Shown here: positions 8,562 through 17,537 of the stretch, one piece after another | How the letters are laid out: every line of letters starts with the position of its first letter | Numbering within the stretch: the stretch's first letter is position 1 | Assembly: GCF_003207955.1 (NCBI RefSeq) | Contig: NZ_NOXG01000002.1 | Coordinates: forward strand, 366,530 to 430,529 | Source: Novacetimonas pomaceti | GTDB lineage: Bacteria; Pseudomonadota; Alphaproteobacteria; Acetobacterales; Acetobacteraceae | Direction of reading: 5' to 3' | Length of the DNA: 64,000 nucleotides | The notes under the pieces: model-generated | Database searches by the model: none | What the model saw: only the letters and a program-made list of their open reading frames with translations | Told to the model about the DNA's origin: nothing | Program-made: the position numbers and the translations under genes

Positions 8562-9923
8562 ATGAGCACCATTACCGATTCCGCGTCCACGCCTTCCCGT
8601 TCCGCAACGGCGGTCATCCTTGCCGCCGGGCGTGGCACGCGCATGCGTTCGGAACGCCCCAAGGTCATGCATCCCCTCGCGGGGCAGCCGATGCTGCGCT
8701 ACCTGCTGGAAAATGCCCGGCAGGTGTTTGACCGTATCGTTGTCGTCATCGGGCCGGGAATGGACGATGTCGCCGCCATCGCCGCCCCGCACACGGTCGT
8801 GGTGCAGTCCGACAGGCTGGGCACGGCGCATGCGGCCCTGCAGGCGCAGGCGCAGTTCGGCACCGGCGATGTCGCGGTCCTGTATGGCGACAATCCCCTC
8901 ATCACCGCGGAAACGATGCGCGAACTGCTTGCCTGCCGCCGGCAGCCCGGCGTCGGGCTTGCGCTGCTGGCGATGCGACCCGCCGATCCGGGACGTTACG
9001 GCCGGGTCGTGACGCAGGGGGAGAATGTGCAGCGCATCGTCGAATGGGCCGATGCCACGCCGCAGGAACGCCGCATCGACCTGTGCAACGCGGGCGTCCT
9101 GTGCGCCGACGCGGGGGATTTCCGCCGCTGGCTCAACGCGGTGCGCAACGATAACGCACAGGGCGAATATTACCTGGGCGACGTGGTGACGCAGGCCGTG
9201 TCCGAAGGGGCATGCGTGCGGGCGGTGGTGGCCGCCGAAGACGAGCTGCGCGGCATCAATTCCCGCGCCGAACTGGCGGTGGCGGAGGCCTGCGTGCAGG
9301 CGCGCCTGCGCCATGCCGCGATGGACCGGGGCGTCACCCTGATCGCGCCGGAGACCGTGTTCCTGTGCGCCGATACCGACCTGGCCCCAGACGTGGTGGT
9401 CCATCCCCATGTCGTCTTTGGCACCGGGGTGAAGGTGGAGCGCGACGTGGAAATCCATTCCTTTTCCCACCTTGCGCAATGCGTCGTCAGGACGGGCGCG
9501 CAGATCGGGCCGTACGCCCGCCTGCGACCGGGCAGTGATGTCGGGGCGCGGGCGCATGTCGGCAACTTCGTCGAACTCAAGGCCACGACGCTGGGCGAGG
9601 GGGCGAAGGCCAACCACCTGACCTACCTCGGCAACGCGCGCGTCGGCGCGCGGACCAATATCGGGGCGGGCACCATCACCTGCAATTACGATGGCGTGTT
9701 CAAGCATGTCACCGTCATCGGGGAGGGCTGCTTCATCGGTTCTGACACGATCCTTGTCGCGCCGGTCACGCTGGGGTCGGGCGCGATGACCGCCGCGGGC
9801 AGCGTGATTACCGGGGACGTGGCGGACAACGCCATGGCGTTCGGGCGCGCAAGACAGGAAAACAGGGACGGATACGCGGAAGAATTCCGCAACCGCCTGA
9901 AAGACGCGAAGGAGCGTGGCTGA
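8562..9923 (+). CDS. glmU: Bifunctional UDP-GlcNAc pyrophosphorylase / glucosamine-1-P acetyltransferase
   Basis: GlmU acetylates GlcN-1-P and then uridylylates it to UDP-GlcNAc, the precursor of peptidoglycan and lipid A. The N-terminal half has the pyrophosphorylase motif LAAGRGTRMRSERPKVMH and VLYGDNPLI. The C-terminal half is a left-handed beta-helix with hexapeptide repeats, including GARTNIGAGTITCNYDG and the VTLGSGAMTAAGSV end. From ATG 8562 it is 453 aa, the expected size; in-frame codons further upstream precede the conserved start. A TTGACA-like box lies at 8523-8528 but its -10 is poor. glmS overlaps by one base, so the two steps of one pathway are coupled. Confidence 0.96.
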   Translation: MSTITDSASTPSRSATAVILAAGRGTRMRSERPKVMHPLAGQPMLRYLLENARQVFDRIVVVIGPGMDDVAAIAAPHTVVVQSDRLGTAHAALQAQAQFGTGDVAVLYGDNPLITAETMRELLACRRQPGVGLALLAMRPADPGRYGRVVTQGENVQRIVEWADATPQERRIDLCNAGVLCADAGDFRRWLNAVRNDNAQGEYYLGDVVTQAVSEGACVRAVVAAEDELRGINSRAELAVAEACVQARLRHAAMDRGVTLIAPETVFLCADTDLAPDVVVHPHVVFGTGVKVERDVEIHSFSHLAQCVVRTGAQIGPYARLRPGSDVGARAHVGNFVELKATTLGEGAKANHLTYLGNARVGARTNIGAGTITCNYDGVFKHVTVIGEGCFIGSDTILVAPVTLGSGAMTAAGSVITGDVADNAMAFGRARQENRDGYAEEFRNRLKDAKERG

Positions 9924-11746
9924 TGTGTGGTATCGTCGGTGTCGTTGGCAAGAACCAGGCAACCCCGGTCATTTTCGATGCCCTGCGGCGGCTGGAATAT
10001 CGCGGATACGATTCCGCCGGCATCGCCACCCTGGAAAACGGCCATGTGGAACGGCGGCGCGCGGCGGGGAAGCTCGACCACCTTGCCAGCGTGCTGGCGC
10101 GCGTGCCCCTGCCCGGTGTGACGGGCATCGGCCATACGCGCTGGGCCACGCATGGCGCGCCGACCGAAAACAACGCGCACCCGCATGGCACCGAACGCGT
10201 GTCGGTGGTCCATAACGGCATCATCGAGAATTTCGAGGAGCTGCGCCGGGAGCTTGAGGCCGCGGGGCAGACCTTCTCCACCGATACCGACAGCGAGACC
10301 ATCGCGCAGATGATCGATTATCACCTGCGTCGTGGCCTGTCCCCGCGCGAGGCAGCGCACGAGACGCTGAAGCGGCTGGAGGGGGCGTATGCGCTGGCGA
10401 TGATTTTCGCGGGGCATGACGGCATGGTCATCGGTGCGCGGCATGGCGCGCCGCTGGTGGTCGGCTTTGGTGAAAATGAGATGTTCCTTGGTTCCGACAG
10501 TCTGGCCCTTGCGCCGCTGACGCGGCGGATCGCCTATCTGGATGATGGGGACTGGGTCATCGTGACGCCCGGCGGGGCGGAGTTCTTTGACATGGCGGGC
10601 AACGCCGTCACGCGGCCGGTCCGCACGACCGCGCTGATCGCGGCGTCGGTGGGCAAGGATGGCTATCGCCATTACATGGAAAAGGAACTGCACGAACATC
10701 CCGTTGTCATCGGCCAGACGCTGCAGCGCCTGGTGGACCCCGCGACGCGTCGGGTCGTGCTGCCGGACCTGCCTTTCGATCTGGCCGCCGTGCCGCGCGG
10801 CGTGGTGACGGCCTGCGGTTCGGCGTTCTATGCCGGGATGATCGGGCGTTACTGGCTGGAGCAGTACGCGCGCCTGCCGATCGATATCGATGTGGCGAGC
10901 GAGATGCGCTATCGCGATCCGCCGCTGACGCCCGGCGGCCTCGGCCTGCTGATTTCACAGTCGGGGGAGACGGCGGACACGCTTGCGGCCCTGCGCGGCA
11001 TGCGCCAGCAGGGGCAGCACATCGTCTCGGTCCTGAATGTGGAGCAGAGCACCATGGCGCGCGAAAGCGACGCGGTGCTGGGCACGGTCGCGGGGCCGGA
11101 AATTTCCGTCGCCAGCACCAAGGCGTTCACGGCGCAGCTTTCGGTGCTGGCCTGCCTGACGGTGGCGCTGGGCCGGGCGCGCGGGCATCTTGACGCCAGT
11201 GCGGAGGAACGGATGGTCACGGCCCTGCTGGACCTGCCCAGCCGCGCGACCGAAGTGTTCGAGCAGCGCGACGCGATCCGTCGCATGGCCGCCATCGTGG
11301 CCGAAGCGCGCGATGTCCTGTACCTGGGGCGCGGGTCCTCGTTCCCCGTCGCGCTGGAAGGCGCGCTGAAGCTCAAGGAAATCACCTATATCCATGCGGA
11401 GGCATATGCGGCGGGCGAAATGAAGCATGGCCCCATCTCGCTGATCGACCGCACGGTGCCGGTGGTCGCGACGGTGCCGTCGGGACGCCTGTTCGACAAG
11501 ACGCTGTCGAACCTGCAGGAAGCGAAGGCGCGTGGCGGGCGGCTGCTGGTCTTTACCGACACGCAGGGCGCCCCCCGGCTGCGTGACATTGCCGAGGTCG
11601 TGGTGGAAATCCCCACGGTTGACGAGTTCACGTCCCCCATCCTGCAGACCATCCCGGTCCAGATCCTTGCCTATGAGGTGGCGCTGCTGAAGGGGACGGA
11701 CGTGGACCAGCCGCGTAACCTCGCCAAATCGGTCACGGTGGAATAA
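9923..11746 (+). CDS. glmS: Glutamine-fructose-6-phosphate aminotransferase (isomerizing)
   Basis: GlmS makes glucosamine-6-phosphate from fructose-6-phosphate and glutamine, the first committed step to UDP-GlcNAc. The 607-aa product starts MCGIVGVVG with the N-terminal nucleophile Cys of class II glutamine amidotransferases, then GYDSAGIA and the HTRWATHG motif. Two SIS domains follow, with ISQSGETADT and RGSSFPVALEGALKLKE, and it ends DQPRNLAKSVTVE, the typical tail. The start overlaps the glmU stop (TGATG). No glmS ribozyme is expected in this lineage, and the one-base junction leaves no room for one. Confidence 0.97.
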   Translation: MCGIVGVVGKNQATPVIFDALRRLEYRGYDSAGIATLENGHVERRRAAGKLDHLASVLARVPLPGVTGIGHTRWATHGAPTENNAHPHGTERVSVVHNGIIENFEELRRELEAAGQTFSTDTDSETIAQMIDYHLRRGLSPREAAHETLKRLEGAYALAMIFAGHDGMVIGARHGAPLVVGFGENEMFLGSDSLALAPLTRRIAYLDDGDWVIVTPGGAEFFDMAGNAVTRPVRTTALIAASVGKDGYRHYMEKELHEHPVVIGQTLQRLVDPATRRVVLPDLPFDLAAVPRGVVTACGSAFYAGMIGRYWLEQYARLPIDIDVASEMRYRDPPLTPGGLGLLISQSGETADTLAALRGMRQQGQHIVSVLNVEQSTMARESDAVLGTVAGPEISVASTKAFTAQLSVLACLTVALGRARGHLDASAEERMVTALLDLPSRATEVFEQRDAIRRMAAIVAEARDVLYLGRGSSFPVALEGALKLKEITYIHAEAYAAGEMKHGPISLIDRTVPVVATVPSGRLFDKTLSNLQEAKARGGRLLVFTDTQGAPRLRDIAEVVVEIPTVDEFTSPILQTIPVQILAYEVALLKGTDVDQPRNLAKSVTVE

Positions 11747-11782
11747 CCTTGTCCCTGTCGCGACAGATCAAGGATTCAGCCG

Positions 11783-12790
11783 ATGTCACAGCCGCCGATC
11801 ACGTCCGCCATTCCGTCCGCGTCCGCCACCGGGCCGCACGTTCTGGTGCTTGGCGCCGGCGTGTCGGGAATGACGGCCGCCGTGACGCTGGCCGAACGTG
11901 GCGCGCGCGTGGTGGTGCATGAACGCGGACCGCGCATAGGATCGGGCGCGTCGTGGAAGGCGGGCGGCATGCTGGCCCCATGGTGCGAGGCGGAATCCGC
12001 GACGCCGGAGGTCACGCGCCAGTCGCTGTCCTCGCTGGACTGGTGGGACGCGCATGTGCCTGACGTGGTGCGTAACGGCACGCTGGTCCTCGCCCCCGCG
12101 CGCGACGTTGGCGAAATCGCGCGTTTCGGGCGCCGAACGTCGCATTTCCGCGCGATCGGCGAAAAGGAACTGGCGGAGCTGGAACCCGAACTGGCCGACC
12201 GCTTTTCACGCGGGCTGTTTTTTGAACATGAAGGCCACGTCAACCCGCGTGACGCGCTGATGGCGCTGGGCCGCCGGCTGGAGGCGCTGGGCGGACAGAT
12301 CATATGCAACGCCCCGCCCTGTGACGGGGGGGAATATGACTGGATCGTCGATTGCACCGGCATTGCCGCGCGCGAAAAGATGGCCGACATGCGCGGCGTC
12401 AGGGGGGAGATGCTGCTGCTGCGCTGTCGTGATGTCACGTTGTCGCGCCCGGTGCGCATGCTGCATCCGCGCATCCCGGTTTACATCGTCCCCCGGGCGG
12501 ACCACGTATTCATGGTCGGGGCCACGATGATCGAAAGTGAAAATGACGGGGGCATGACGCTGCGTTCCATGGTGGAACTCCTTGGCGCGGCCTATGCCCT
12601 GCATCCCGCCTTTGGCGAGGCGGAAATCCTGGAAACCGGCACGGGGCTTCGCCCGTCATATCCGGACAACATGCCTGCCGTCCGGCGCGAGGGTAAGCGA
12701 ATTTATGTGAATGGCATGTATCGCCACGGTTTCCTACTGTCGCCTGTTCGGGCGCGGGAAGCTGCGGATATCGTCCTTGGCCCCTCATGA
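11783..12790 (+). CDS. thiO: FAD-dependent glycine oxidase ThiO
   Basis: ThiO oxidises glycine to dehydroglycine for assembly of the thiazole half of thiamine in many proteobacteria. The 335-aa protein has an N-terminal Rossmann FAD motif (VLVLGAGVSGMTAAVTLAERGARVVVHE) and the DAO-family pattern GASWKAGGMLAPWCEAE. Near the C-terminus are GTGLRPSYPDNMPAV and NGMYRHGFLLSPV, which close the FAD site. It starts 36 bp after glmS and opens the run thiO-thiS-thiG-thiE; the gap is too short for a TPP riboswitch. Confidence 0.92.
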   Translation: MSQPPITSAIPSASATGPHVLVLGAGVSGMTAAVTLAERGARVVVHERGPRIGSGASWKAGGMLAPWCEAESATPEVTRQSLSSLDWWDAHVPDVVRNGTLVLAPARDVGEIARFGRRTSHFRAIGEKELAELEPELADRFSRGLFFEHEGHVNPRDALMALGRRLEALGGQIICNAPPCDGGEYDWIVDCTGIAAREKMADMRGVRGEMLLLRCRDVTLSRPVRMLHPRIPVYIVPRADHVFMVGATMIESENDGGMTLRSMVELLGAAYALHPAFGEAEILETGTGLRPSYPDNMPAVRREGKRIYVNGMYRHGFLLSPVRAREAADIVLGPS

Positions 12791-12812
12791 CCGCAACGCG
12801 GGGAGAATGCTG

Positions 12813-13010
12813 ATGAAGATCCTTGTGAACGAAGAGGTTCATGATGTCGGTGTGGCAACGCTGGATGCGTTGCTGCGCGAACTTGGCTATGGCGACGCCT
12901 GTGTCGCGACCGCGGTTGACGGTGACTTCGTCGCGGCCGCCCGACGCGGCGCGCGCCAGCTCCATGATGGATGCCGGGTGGAAATCCTGGCCCCGATGCA
13001 AGGGGGGTAG
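12813..13010 (+). CDS. thiS: Sulfur carrier protein ThiS
   Basis: ThiS carries sulfur as a C-terminal thiocarboxylate for thiazole synthesis by ThiG. The product is 65 aa with the ubiquitin-like pattern MKILVNEE, VATLDALLREL and VEILAPMQGG, ending in the required Gly-Gly. ATG 12813 has GGGAG 7 nt upstream; an ATG at 12807 is an alternative. It sits between thiO and thiG, whose products use it. Confidence 0.93.
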   Translation: MKILVNEEVHDVGVATLDALLRELGYGDACVATAVDGDFVAAARRGARQLHDGCRVEILAPMQGG

Positions 13011-13019
13011 GCAGACGAC

Positions 13020-13793
13020 ATGACCCTGTTTTATGGCACGCCACTTTCCTCCCGCCTCATGCTGGGAACGGCGCAGTATCCATCCCCCGAAATCCTGGCG
13101 GAGGCGGTGCGGAACGCGAACGCGGGCGTCGTGACCGTGTCCCTGCGCCGGGAATCGGCGGGGCAGCGCGCGGGGCAGGCCTTCTGGAACCTGATCCGCG
13201 ACCTTGGCGTCCCGGTGCTGCCCAATACGGCCGGGTGCCACAGCGTGCGCGAGGCCGTGACCACGGCCCAGATGGCGCGGGAAGTTTTCGGCACCGACTG
13301 GATCAAGCTGGAGGTGATAGGGGAATCCGATACCCTGCAGCCGGACATGTTCGCCCTTGTCGAGGCCGCGCGCATCCTGAGCGAGGACGGATTCAGGGTC
13401 TTTCCCTACATGACGGAGGATCTGGTGGGCGCGGAACGCCTGCTGCGCGCGGGGTGCGAGGTGCTGATGCCCTGGGGGGCGCCGATCGGATCGGGCAAGG
13501 GACTGAACAACCTGTTCGGGCTGCGGGCGCTGCGGGCGCATTTCCCCGATATTCCGATGGTGATCGATGCCGGGATCGGGGTTCCCTCCCACGCGGCGCA
13601 GGCGATGGAGCTGGGTTACGACGCGGTGCTGATCAACACAGCAGTCGCCCGGGCGGGCAACCCGGTGGAAATGGCGCGCGCGTTCGGCATGGCGGTGGAG
13701 GCGGGGCGCATGGCCTATATCGCCGACCCGATGGAGGCGCGTGACATGGCCGTTCCCTCCACGCCGACCATCGGACAGGCGGTGCTGGCATGA
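13020..13793 (+). CDS. thiG: Thiazole synthase ThiG
   Basis: ThiG condenses deoxyxylulose-5-phosphate, dehydroglycine (from ThiO) and ThiS thiocarboxylate to thiazole phosphate. The 257-aa TIM-barrel protein has SRLMLGTAQYPSPE, VLPNTAGCHSVREAV, the WIKLEVIGE stretch with the Schiff-base lysine, VLMPWGAPIGSGKGLNN and MVIDAGIGVPSHAAQAMELG. It begins 9 bp after thiS, and its stop overlaps thiE by 4 bases. Confidence 0.96.
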   Translation: MTLFYGTPLSSRLMLGTAQYPSPEILAEAVRNANAGVVTVSLRRESAGQRAGQAFWNLIRDLGVPVLPNTAGCHSVREAVTTAQMAREVFGTDWIKLEVIGESDTLQPDMFALVEAARILSEDGFRVFPYMTEDLVGAERLLRAGCEVLMPWGAPIGSGKGLNNLFGLRALRAHFPDIPMVIDAGIGVPSHAAQAMELGYDAVLINTAVARAGNPVEMARAFGMAVEAGRMAYIADPMEARDMAVPSTPTIGQAVLA

Positions 13794-14422
13794 CGGGACT
13801 GCCCTCGCGCATCTATCCCGTGGTCGACCGGGCCGACTGGGTGGCGACACTGGGGCAGGCCGGCGCGAAGCTGATCCAGCTGCGCCTCAAGGACATGCCC
13901 GTGGAGGCACTGCTTGGGGAGATACGCAAGGGACGCGAACTGGCGCGCGCCCATGGTGTCTGCCTGGTGCTCAATGATTACTGGCGCATCGCGATCGATG
14001 AAGGCATCGACTTCATCCATCTGGGCCAGGAAGATCTGGACGAGGCCGATCTTCCCGCGATCCGTCGGGCGGGGCTGCGGCTGGGGGTCAGCACCCACAG
14101 CCACGAGGAACTGCATCGCGGGCTGGAGGTGCGGCCCGATTACGTGGCGCTTGGCCCCGTATGGCCGACGAAGCTCAAGAAAATGCCCTGGGGGGCGCAG
14201 GGGGTGGAGCGACTGACGGAATGGAAGCGCCTGATCGGTGACCTGCCGCTGGTCGCGATCGGGGGCATCACCCTGGCGCGCGCGCCATCATGCCTTGCGG
14301 CGGGGGCGGACTGTGTCTCGGCCGTGTCGGATTTCATACGCATGCCCGACCCGCAGGCGCAGGTACGCGCGTGGTTGCAGGCGACACGGACGCGGGAGGA
14401 CATGGGAAAGGCTTCAGCCTGA
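13790..14422 (+). CDS. thiE: Thiamine phosphate synthase ThiE
   Basis: ThiE joins the pyrimidine and thiazole halves into thiamine phosphate. The 210-aa TIM-barrel product shows QLRLKD near the N-terminus, LVLNDYWRIAIDEGIDFIHLGQEDL, GVSTHSHEEL, YVALGPVWPTKLK and the phosphate-binding VAIGGIT. It starts within the thiG stop (ATGA), showing translational coupling. This is the last gene of the thi run; a hairpin lies about 80 bp downstream. Confidence 0.93.
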   Translation: MTGLPSRIYPVVDRADWVATLGQAGAKLIQLRLKDMPVEALLGEIRKGRELARAHGVCLVLNDYWRIAIDEGIDFIHLGQEDLDEADLPAIRRAGLRLGVSTHSHEELHRGLEVRPDYVALGPVWPTKLKKMPWGAQGVERLTEWKRLIGDLPLVAIGGITLARAPSCLAAGADCVSAVSDFIRMPDPQAQVRAWLQATRTREDMGKASA

Positions 14423-14499
14423 AATTCTGTGTATTATATGCAACGTAGATGTGGCATAAATACAATTACAGGAGAAACGGGATTTTTATCACGGGCGTG

Positions 14500-14531
14500 T
14501 CAGGATAGGGGGCGACTCCTTTCCCCCCTGA
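14500..14531 (+). repeat. Hairpin in the thiE-antiporter gap
   Basis: TCAGG and GGGGG on the left pair with CCCCC and CCTGA on the right, around a 10-nt loop with a small bulge. No T run follows, so it is not a textbook terminator. The 253-bp gap (14423-14675) shows no other feature I can name. Confidence 0.4.
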
Positions 14532-14675
14532 CCATTATTGCGGTCTGGGACGAAGACACGGTTTTTTACCTCTGCCCGATAGGGAAACTTCGGGTGGCGG
14601 ACATATTCTGTCCATGGTTGCGCGACAGGATGTAGCGGAACGACGGTCTGGGTTCCATAATTTTGAGGGCATTGA

Positions 14676-17300
14676 ATGGCGATAGCGGGTCTTGCGGCAA
14701 TTCTGATGGCGATCGCCATGTTGCTGGTGGTCGTCAGTACCGTGCAGCCTATTGCCCGTCGCCTGGAACTGTCGGAAACGGTTCTGCTGGCCATTGTCGG
14801 GATTGTCATCGGTGGCGTGGCCGACCTTGTCCTGCGCAACGCGCATCTGGAGATTTTCAGCGGCGCGGCCGAAACCCTGCTGGATTTCCCGCTCAATAGC
14901 GAAGCCTTCCTGCTTATTTTCCTGCCGATCCTCGTCTTTCAGGGCGCGCTGGGCATCGACGTGCGGCGTCTGGCGCATGAAACGGCGACGGTGCTTCTGC
15001 TGGCGGTGGTGGCGGTTGTCGTCTCGACCGCGACCATCGGGCTGGCGCTGTATCCCTTCGCCGGGCTGCCGCTTGCCGTCTGCCTGCTGCTGGGGTCCAT
15101 CGTCGCGACGACCGACCCTTCGGCGGTCGCGGGCATCTTCAAGGAAATTGGTGCGGCAAGCCGGCTGACCCGCCTGGTGGAGGGCGAGGCCCTGCTGAAT
15201 GACGCGGCGGCCATTTCCATCTTTTCCATCCTGCTGGCCTCCATCACCGCGCACCACAAGATCATGCTGGGCGGGGCGGTGCTGGAATTCCTGGTGTCGT
15301 TCGCGGGCGCGCTGGTGATCGGCGTGGTCTTCGGTCGCCTGACGCTGATGCTGATCGCGACCATCGGGGCCGCGCCTGCCGCCGAAATCACCCTGACGGT
15401 GGCGCTGCCGTACCTGTCCTATATCGTGTGTGACGAATTCCTCGGCTTTTCCGGGGTGGTCGCCACGGCGGCGTCAGGGCTGACGATTTCCATCTATGGC
15501 CCTTCCACCTTCCGGCCGCAGACATGGCGCTTCCTCAATGAACTGTGGCAGCAGCTGGTCTTCTGGGCGGGATCGCTGGTGTTCGTGCTGGCCTCCATGC
15601 TGGTGCCGCGCCTGCTGGCGGGGATGACGCGCTGGGACTGCGTGCTGATCCTGATCGCGACGGGGGCGGGGCTTCTGGCGCGCGCCAGCGTGGTGTTCGG
15701 GATGCTGCCGATCCTTGCCGCCACGCGCCTGTCGCCCCCGGTGCCCACCCCGTTCAAGATCACGATGGTCTGGGGCGGGCTGCGTGGCGCGATCACGCTG
15801 GCGCTGGCGCTGGCCGTGACGGAAAACGAACATGTCTCCACCCAGATCGCGCATTTCATCGGGATCATCGCGACGGGCTTCGTGCTGATTACCCTGTTCA
15901 TCAATGGCACCACGCTGCGCTATCTCGTCCTGTTCCTGAAACTGGACCAGCTGCCGCTGATCGATCAGGCCCTGCGGCACCAGATCCTTGCCATCGGGCT
16001 GGGGGAGGTGCGCGACCAGACGCGCGAGGTCGCGGGGGAGCTGGGATTTTCGCAGAACGTGACGAATTCGGTGGTGCAGTTCCTTGACCGTCGCGTCACG
16101 ACGGAACAGCAGGCCAATACGTTCGACACCGCGCTGGGTGACCGGCAGCGCGTGACGCTGGCGCTGATCGTGATCGGCAACCGGGAACGTTCCATCCTGC
16201 TGGACCTGTTTCGCATCCAGGGCCTGTCGCGTCGCGTGATGGAAACGCTGCTGCGCTCGGCAGAGGCCATGGTCGATGGCGCCCGGCTGGAGGGACGCTT
16301 CGGCTATGTCCGCGCCCTGCGGCGGCGGCTGAAGCCTTCGCTGCGTTTCCGTATCGCGCAGGCCATCCACCATCGCCTGCATTTCGACCTGCCGTTGATG
16401 TACTGCATGACGGAACGCTTCGAGATGCTGATGATCGCGCATTTCGTATCGCTGTCGCTGACGCGTTTCATGCGTACCCGCATGGAACCGACCCTGGGCC
16501 TGCGCATCAGCGAAATCGTGGGCGAGGTGCTGGGACGGCAGTGCAAGCTGCTGGACGAGGCGCTGCAGACGCTGCGCCTGCATTATCACGGATATTCCGA
16601 GGCGCTGGAAAACCGCATGCTGCGTCAGATCGCCCTGCGCCTTGAGGAGGAGAAATACGACTCCCTCCTGTCGGAATCCCTGCTCAGCGATGAACTGCAC
16701 CGTGAACTGCACCGTGACGTGGAACAGCGCCGCGCGCATCTGGATTTCCGGCTGAAGTTCAACATCAAGGCCGGGATCGAAAGCCGCATCCATGGCTTTG
16801 CGATCTTCAAGGGACTGCCCGACGGGGTGCTGCATGACCTGTCGATGAAGATGTCGCTGCATTTTTCCTCCCCGGGGGAGCGGCTGTACAAGCGCGGGCA
16901 GAAAGTGCACACCATCTATTTCATCAGCGCGGGCCTTGCGGAGACACATTACGCCGAACGTGACGTCCGCTTTGGCGCGGGTGCCGTGATCGGCGCGGCG
17001 GAGGCGCTGACGGGCGCACGGGTGGCCGCGACCAGCCGGTCGCTGCAGTTCGGGCATTTCCTGACGATGAGTGCGCGGACCTTCCGCCGCCTGGTGGAGG
17101 AACATCCCATCGTGCGCGATAACCTTACACAGCTGGAACAGGCGCGCGCGGACGGGGAACTGCCCGATGCGCGCCTGCTGCCGGGCGAGGGCAAGGACAG
17201 GCCGGGGACGTCCCCATCATATGACGCCATTGCCCTGGCGACCGCGCCTGTCGGTTCGGCCATTCCCGTGCGCAAAGATACGGACGCCAAGGAAGACTGA
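14676..17300 (+). CDS. CPA1-type Na+(K+)/H+ antiporter with C-terminal cyclic-nucleotide-binding domain
   Basis: The 874-aa membrane protein exchanges monovalent cations for protons, by family. The first ~420 residues form about 12 hydrophobic segments with the CPA1 hallmarks ATTDPSAV and GEALLNDAAAI, and the WGGLRGAITLALALAV segment. A long cytoplasmic helical region follows. Around residues 710-810 it resembles a cNMP-binding (Crp-type) domain: LPDGVLHDLSMKMS, GERLYKRGQKVHTIYFISAGLAE, FGAGAVIGAAEAL. This architecture suggests control by a cyclic nucleotide or another small ligand. GAGGG sits just upstream of ATG 14676. The ion specificity is not readable from sequence. Confidence 0.88.
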   Translation: MAIAGLAAILMAIAMLLVVVSTVQPIARRLELSETVLLAIVGIVIGGVADLVLRNAHLEIFSGAAETLLDFPLNSEAFLLIFLPILVFQGALGIDVRRLAHETATVLLLAVVAVVVSTATIGLALYPFAGLPLAVCLLLGSIVATTDPSAVAGIFKEIGAASRLTRLVEGEALLNDAAAISIFSILLASITAHHKIMLGGAVLEFLVSFAGALVIGVVFGRLTLMLIATIGAAPAAEITLTVALPYLSYIVCDEFLGFSGVVATAASGLTISIYGPSTFRPQTWRFLNELWQQLVFWAGSLVFVLASMLVPRLLAGMTRWDCVLILIATGAGLLARASVVFGMLPILAATRLSPPVPTPFKITMVWGGLRGAITLALALAVTENEHVSTQIAHFIGIIATGFVLITLFINGTTLRYLVLFLKLDQLPLIDQALRHQILAIGLGEVRDQTREVAGELGFSQNVTNSVVQFLDRRVTTEQQANTFDTALGDRQRVTLALIVIGNRERSILLDLFRIQGLSRRVMETLLRSAEAMVDGARLEGRFGYVRALRRRLKPSLRFRIAQAIHHRLHFDLPLMYCMTERFEMLMIAHFVSLSLTRFMRTRMEPTLGLRISEIVGEVLGRQCKLLDEALQTLRLHYHGYSEALENRMLRQIALRLEEEKYDSLLSESLLSDELHRELHRDVEQRRAHLDFRLKFNIKAGIESRIHGFAIFKGLPDGVLHDLSMKMSLHFSSPGERLYKRGQKVHTIYFISAGLAETHYAERDVRFGAGAVIGAAEALTGARVAATSRSLQFGHFLTMSARTFRRLVEEHPIVRDNLTQLEQARADGELPDARLLPGEGKDRPGTSPSYDAIALATAPVGSAIPVRKDTDAKED

Positions 17301-17422
17301 AGCCGGTCATCCGTCAGGCATGGGACGGATGATGCAGACGCGCGTTGCGAGGTCCGGTCGTCACAATGGATGCACGGGCGCATGGGGCTGCAATAAGACA
17401 TCCCCAATAACATCCTGAATCA

Positions 17423-17505
17423 TAAAATTTTTTGGTGAAGCTTTTTGCAAAAAGCTTCGAATGGACGCCTCCTTCCTCAAAGAAGGCGCTACCCGGAAAC
17501 TTTTA
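17423..17505. repeat. Multi-hairpin repeat, copy 1
   Basis: A 22-nt perfect palindrome at 17437-17458 (GAAGCTTTTTG and its mirror) is followed by a second GC-rich hairpin at about 17466-17489. Flanking A/T-rich arms can pair loosely, giving a three-way-junction shape. The same layout and much of the same sequence recur at 49325-49410. It lies between convergent genes (antiporter and a DUF4175-like protein), fitting a bidirectional terminator. Confidence 0.75.
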
Positions 17506-17537
17506 TTGTCCCTGTCCTGTTTTTCCAGATGTCTGGA

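Noticed and set aside
8451..9962. Upstream extension of the HAD phosphatase frame across glmU
   Set aside because: The protein family begins at 8450, where a good ribosome site exists; the extension is antisense to glmU.
11747..11782. TPP riboswitch before thiO
   Set aside because: The gap is 36 bp, too short for the aptamer, and has no CTGAGA-like core.
15474..17105. Long open frame antisense to the antiporter gene
   Set aside because: Same reason: low-complexity Arg/Gln/His-rich product mirroring a real gene.
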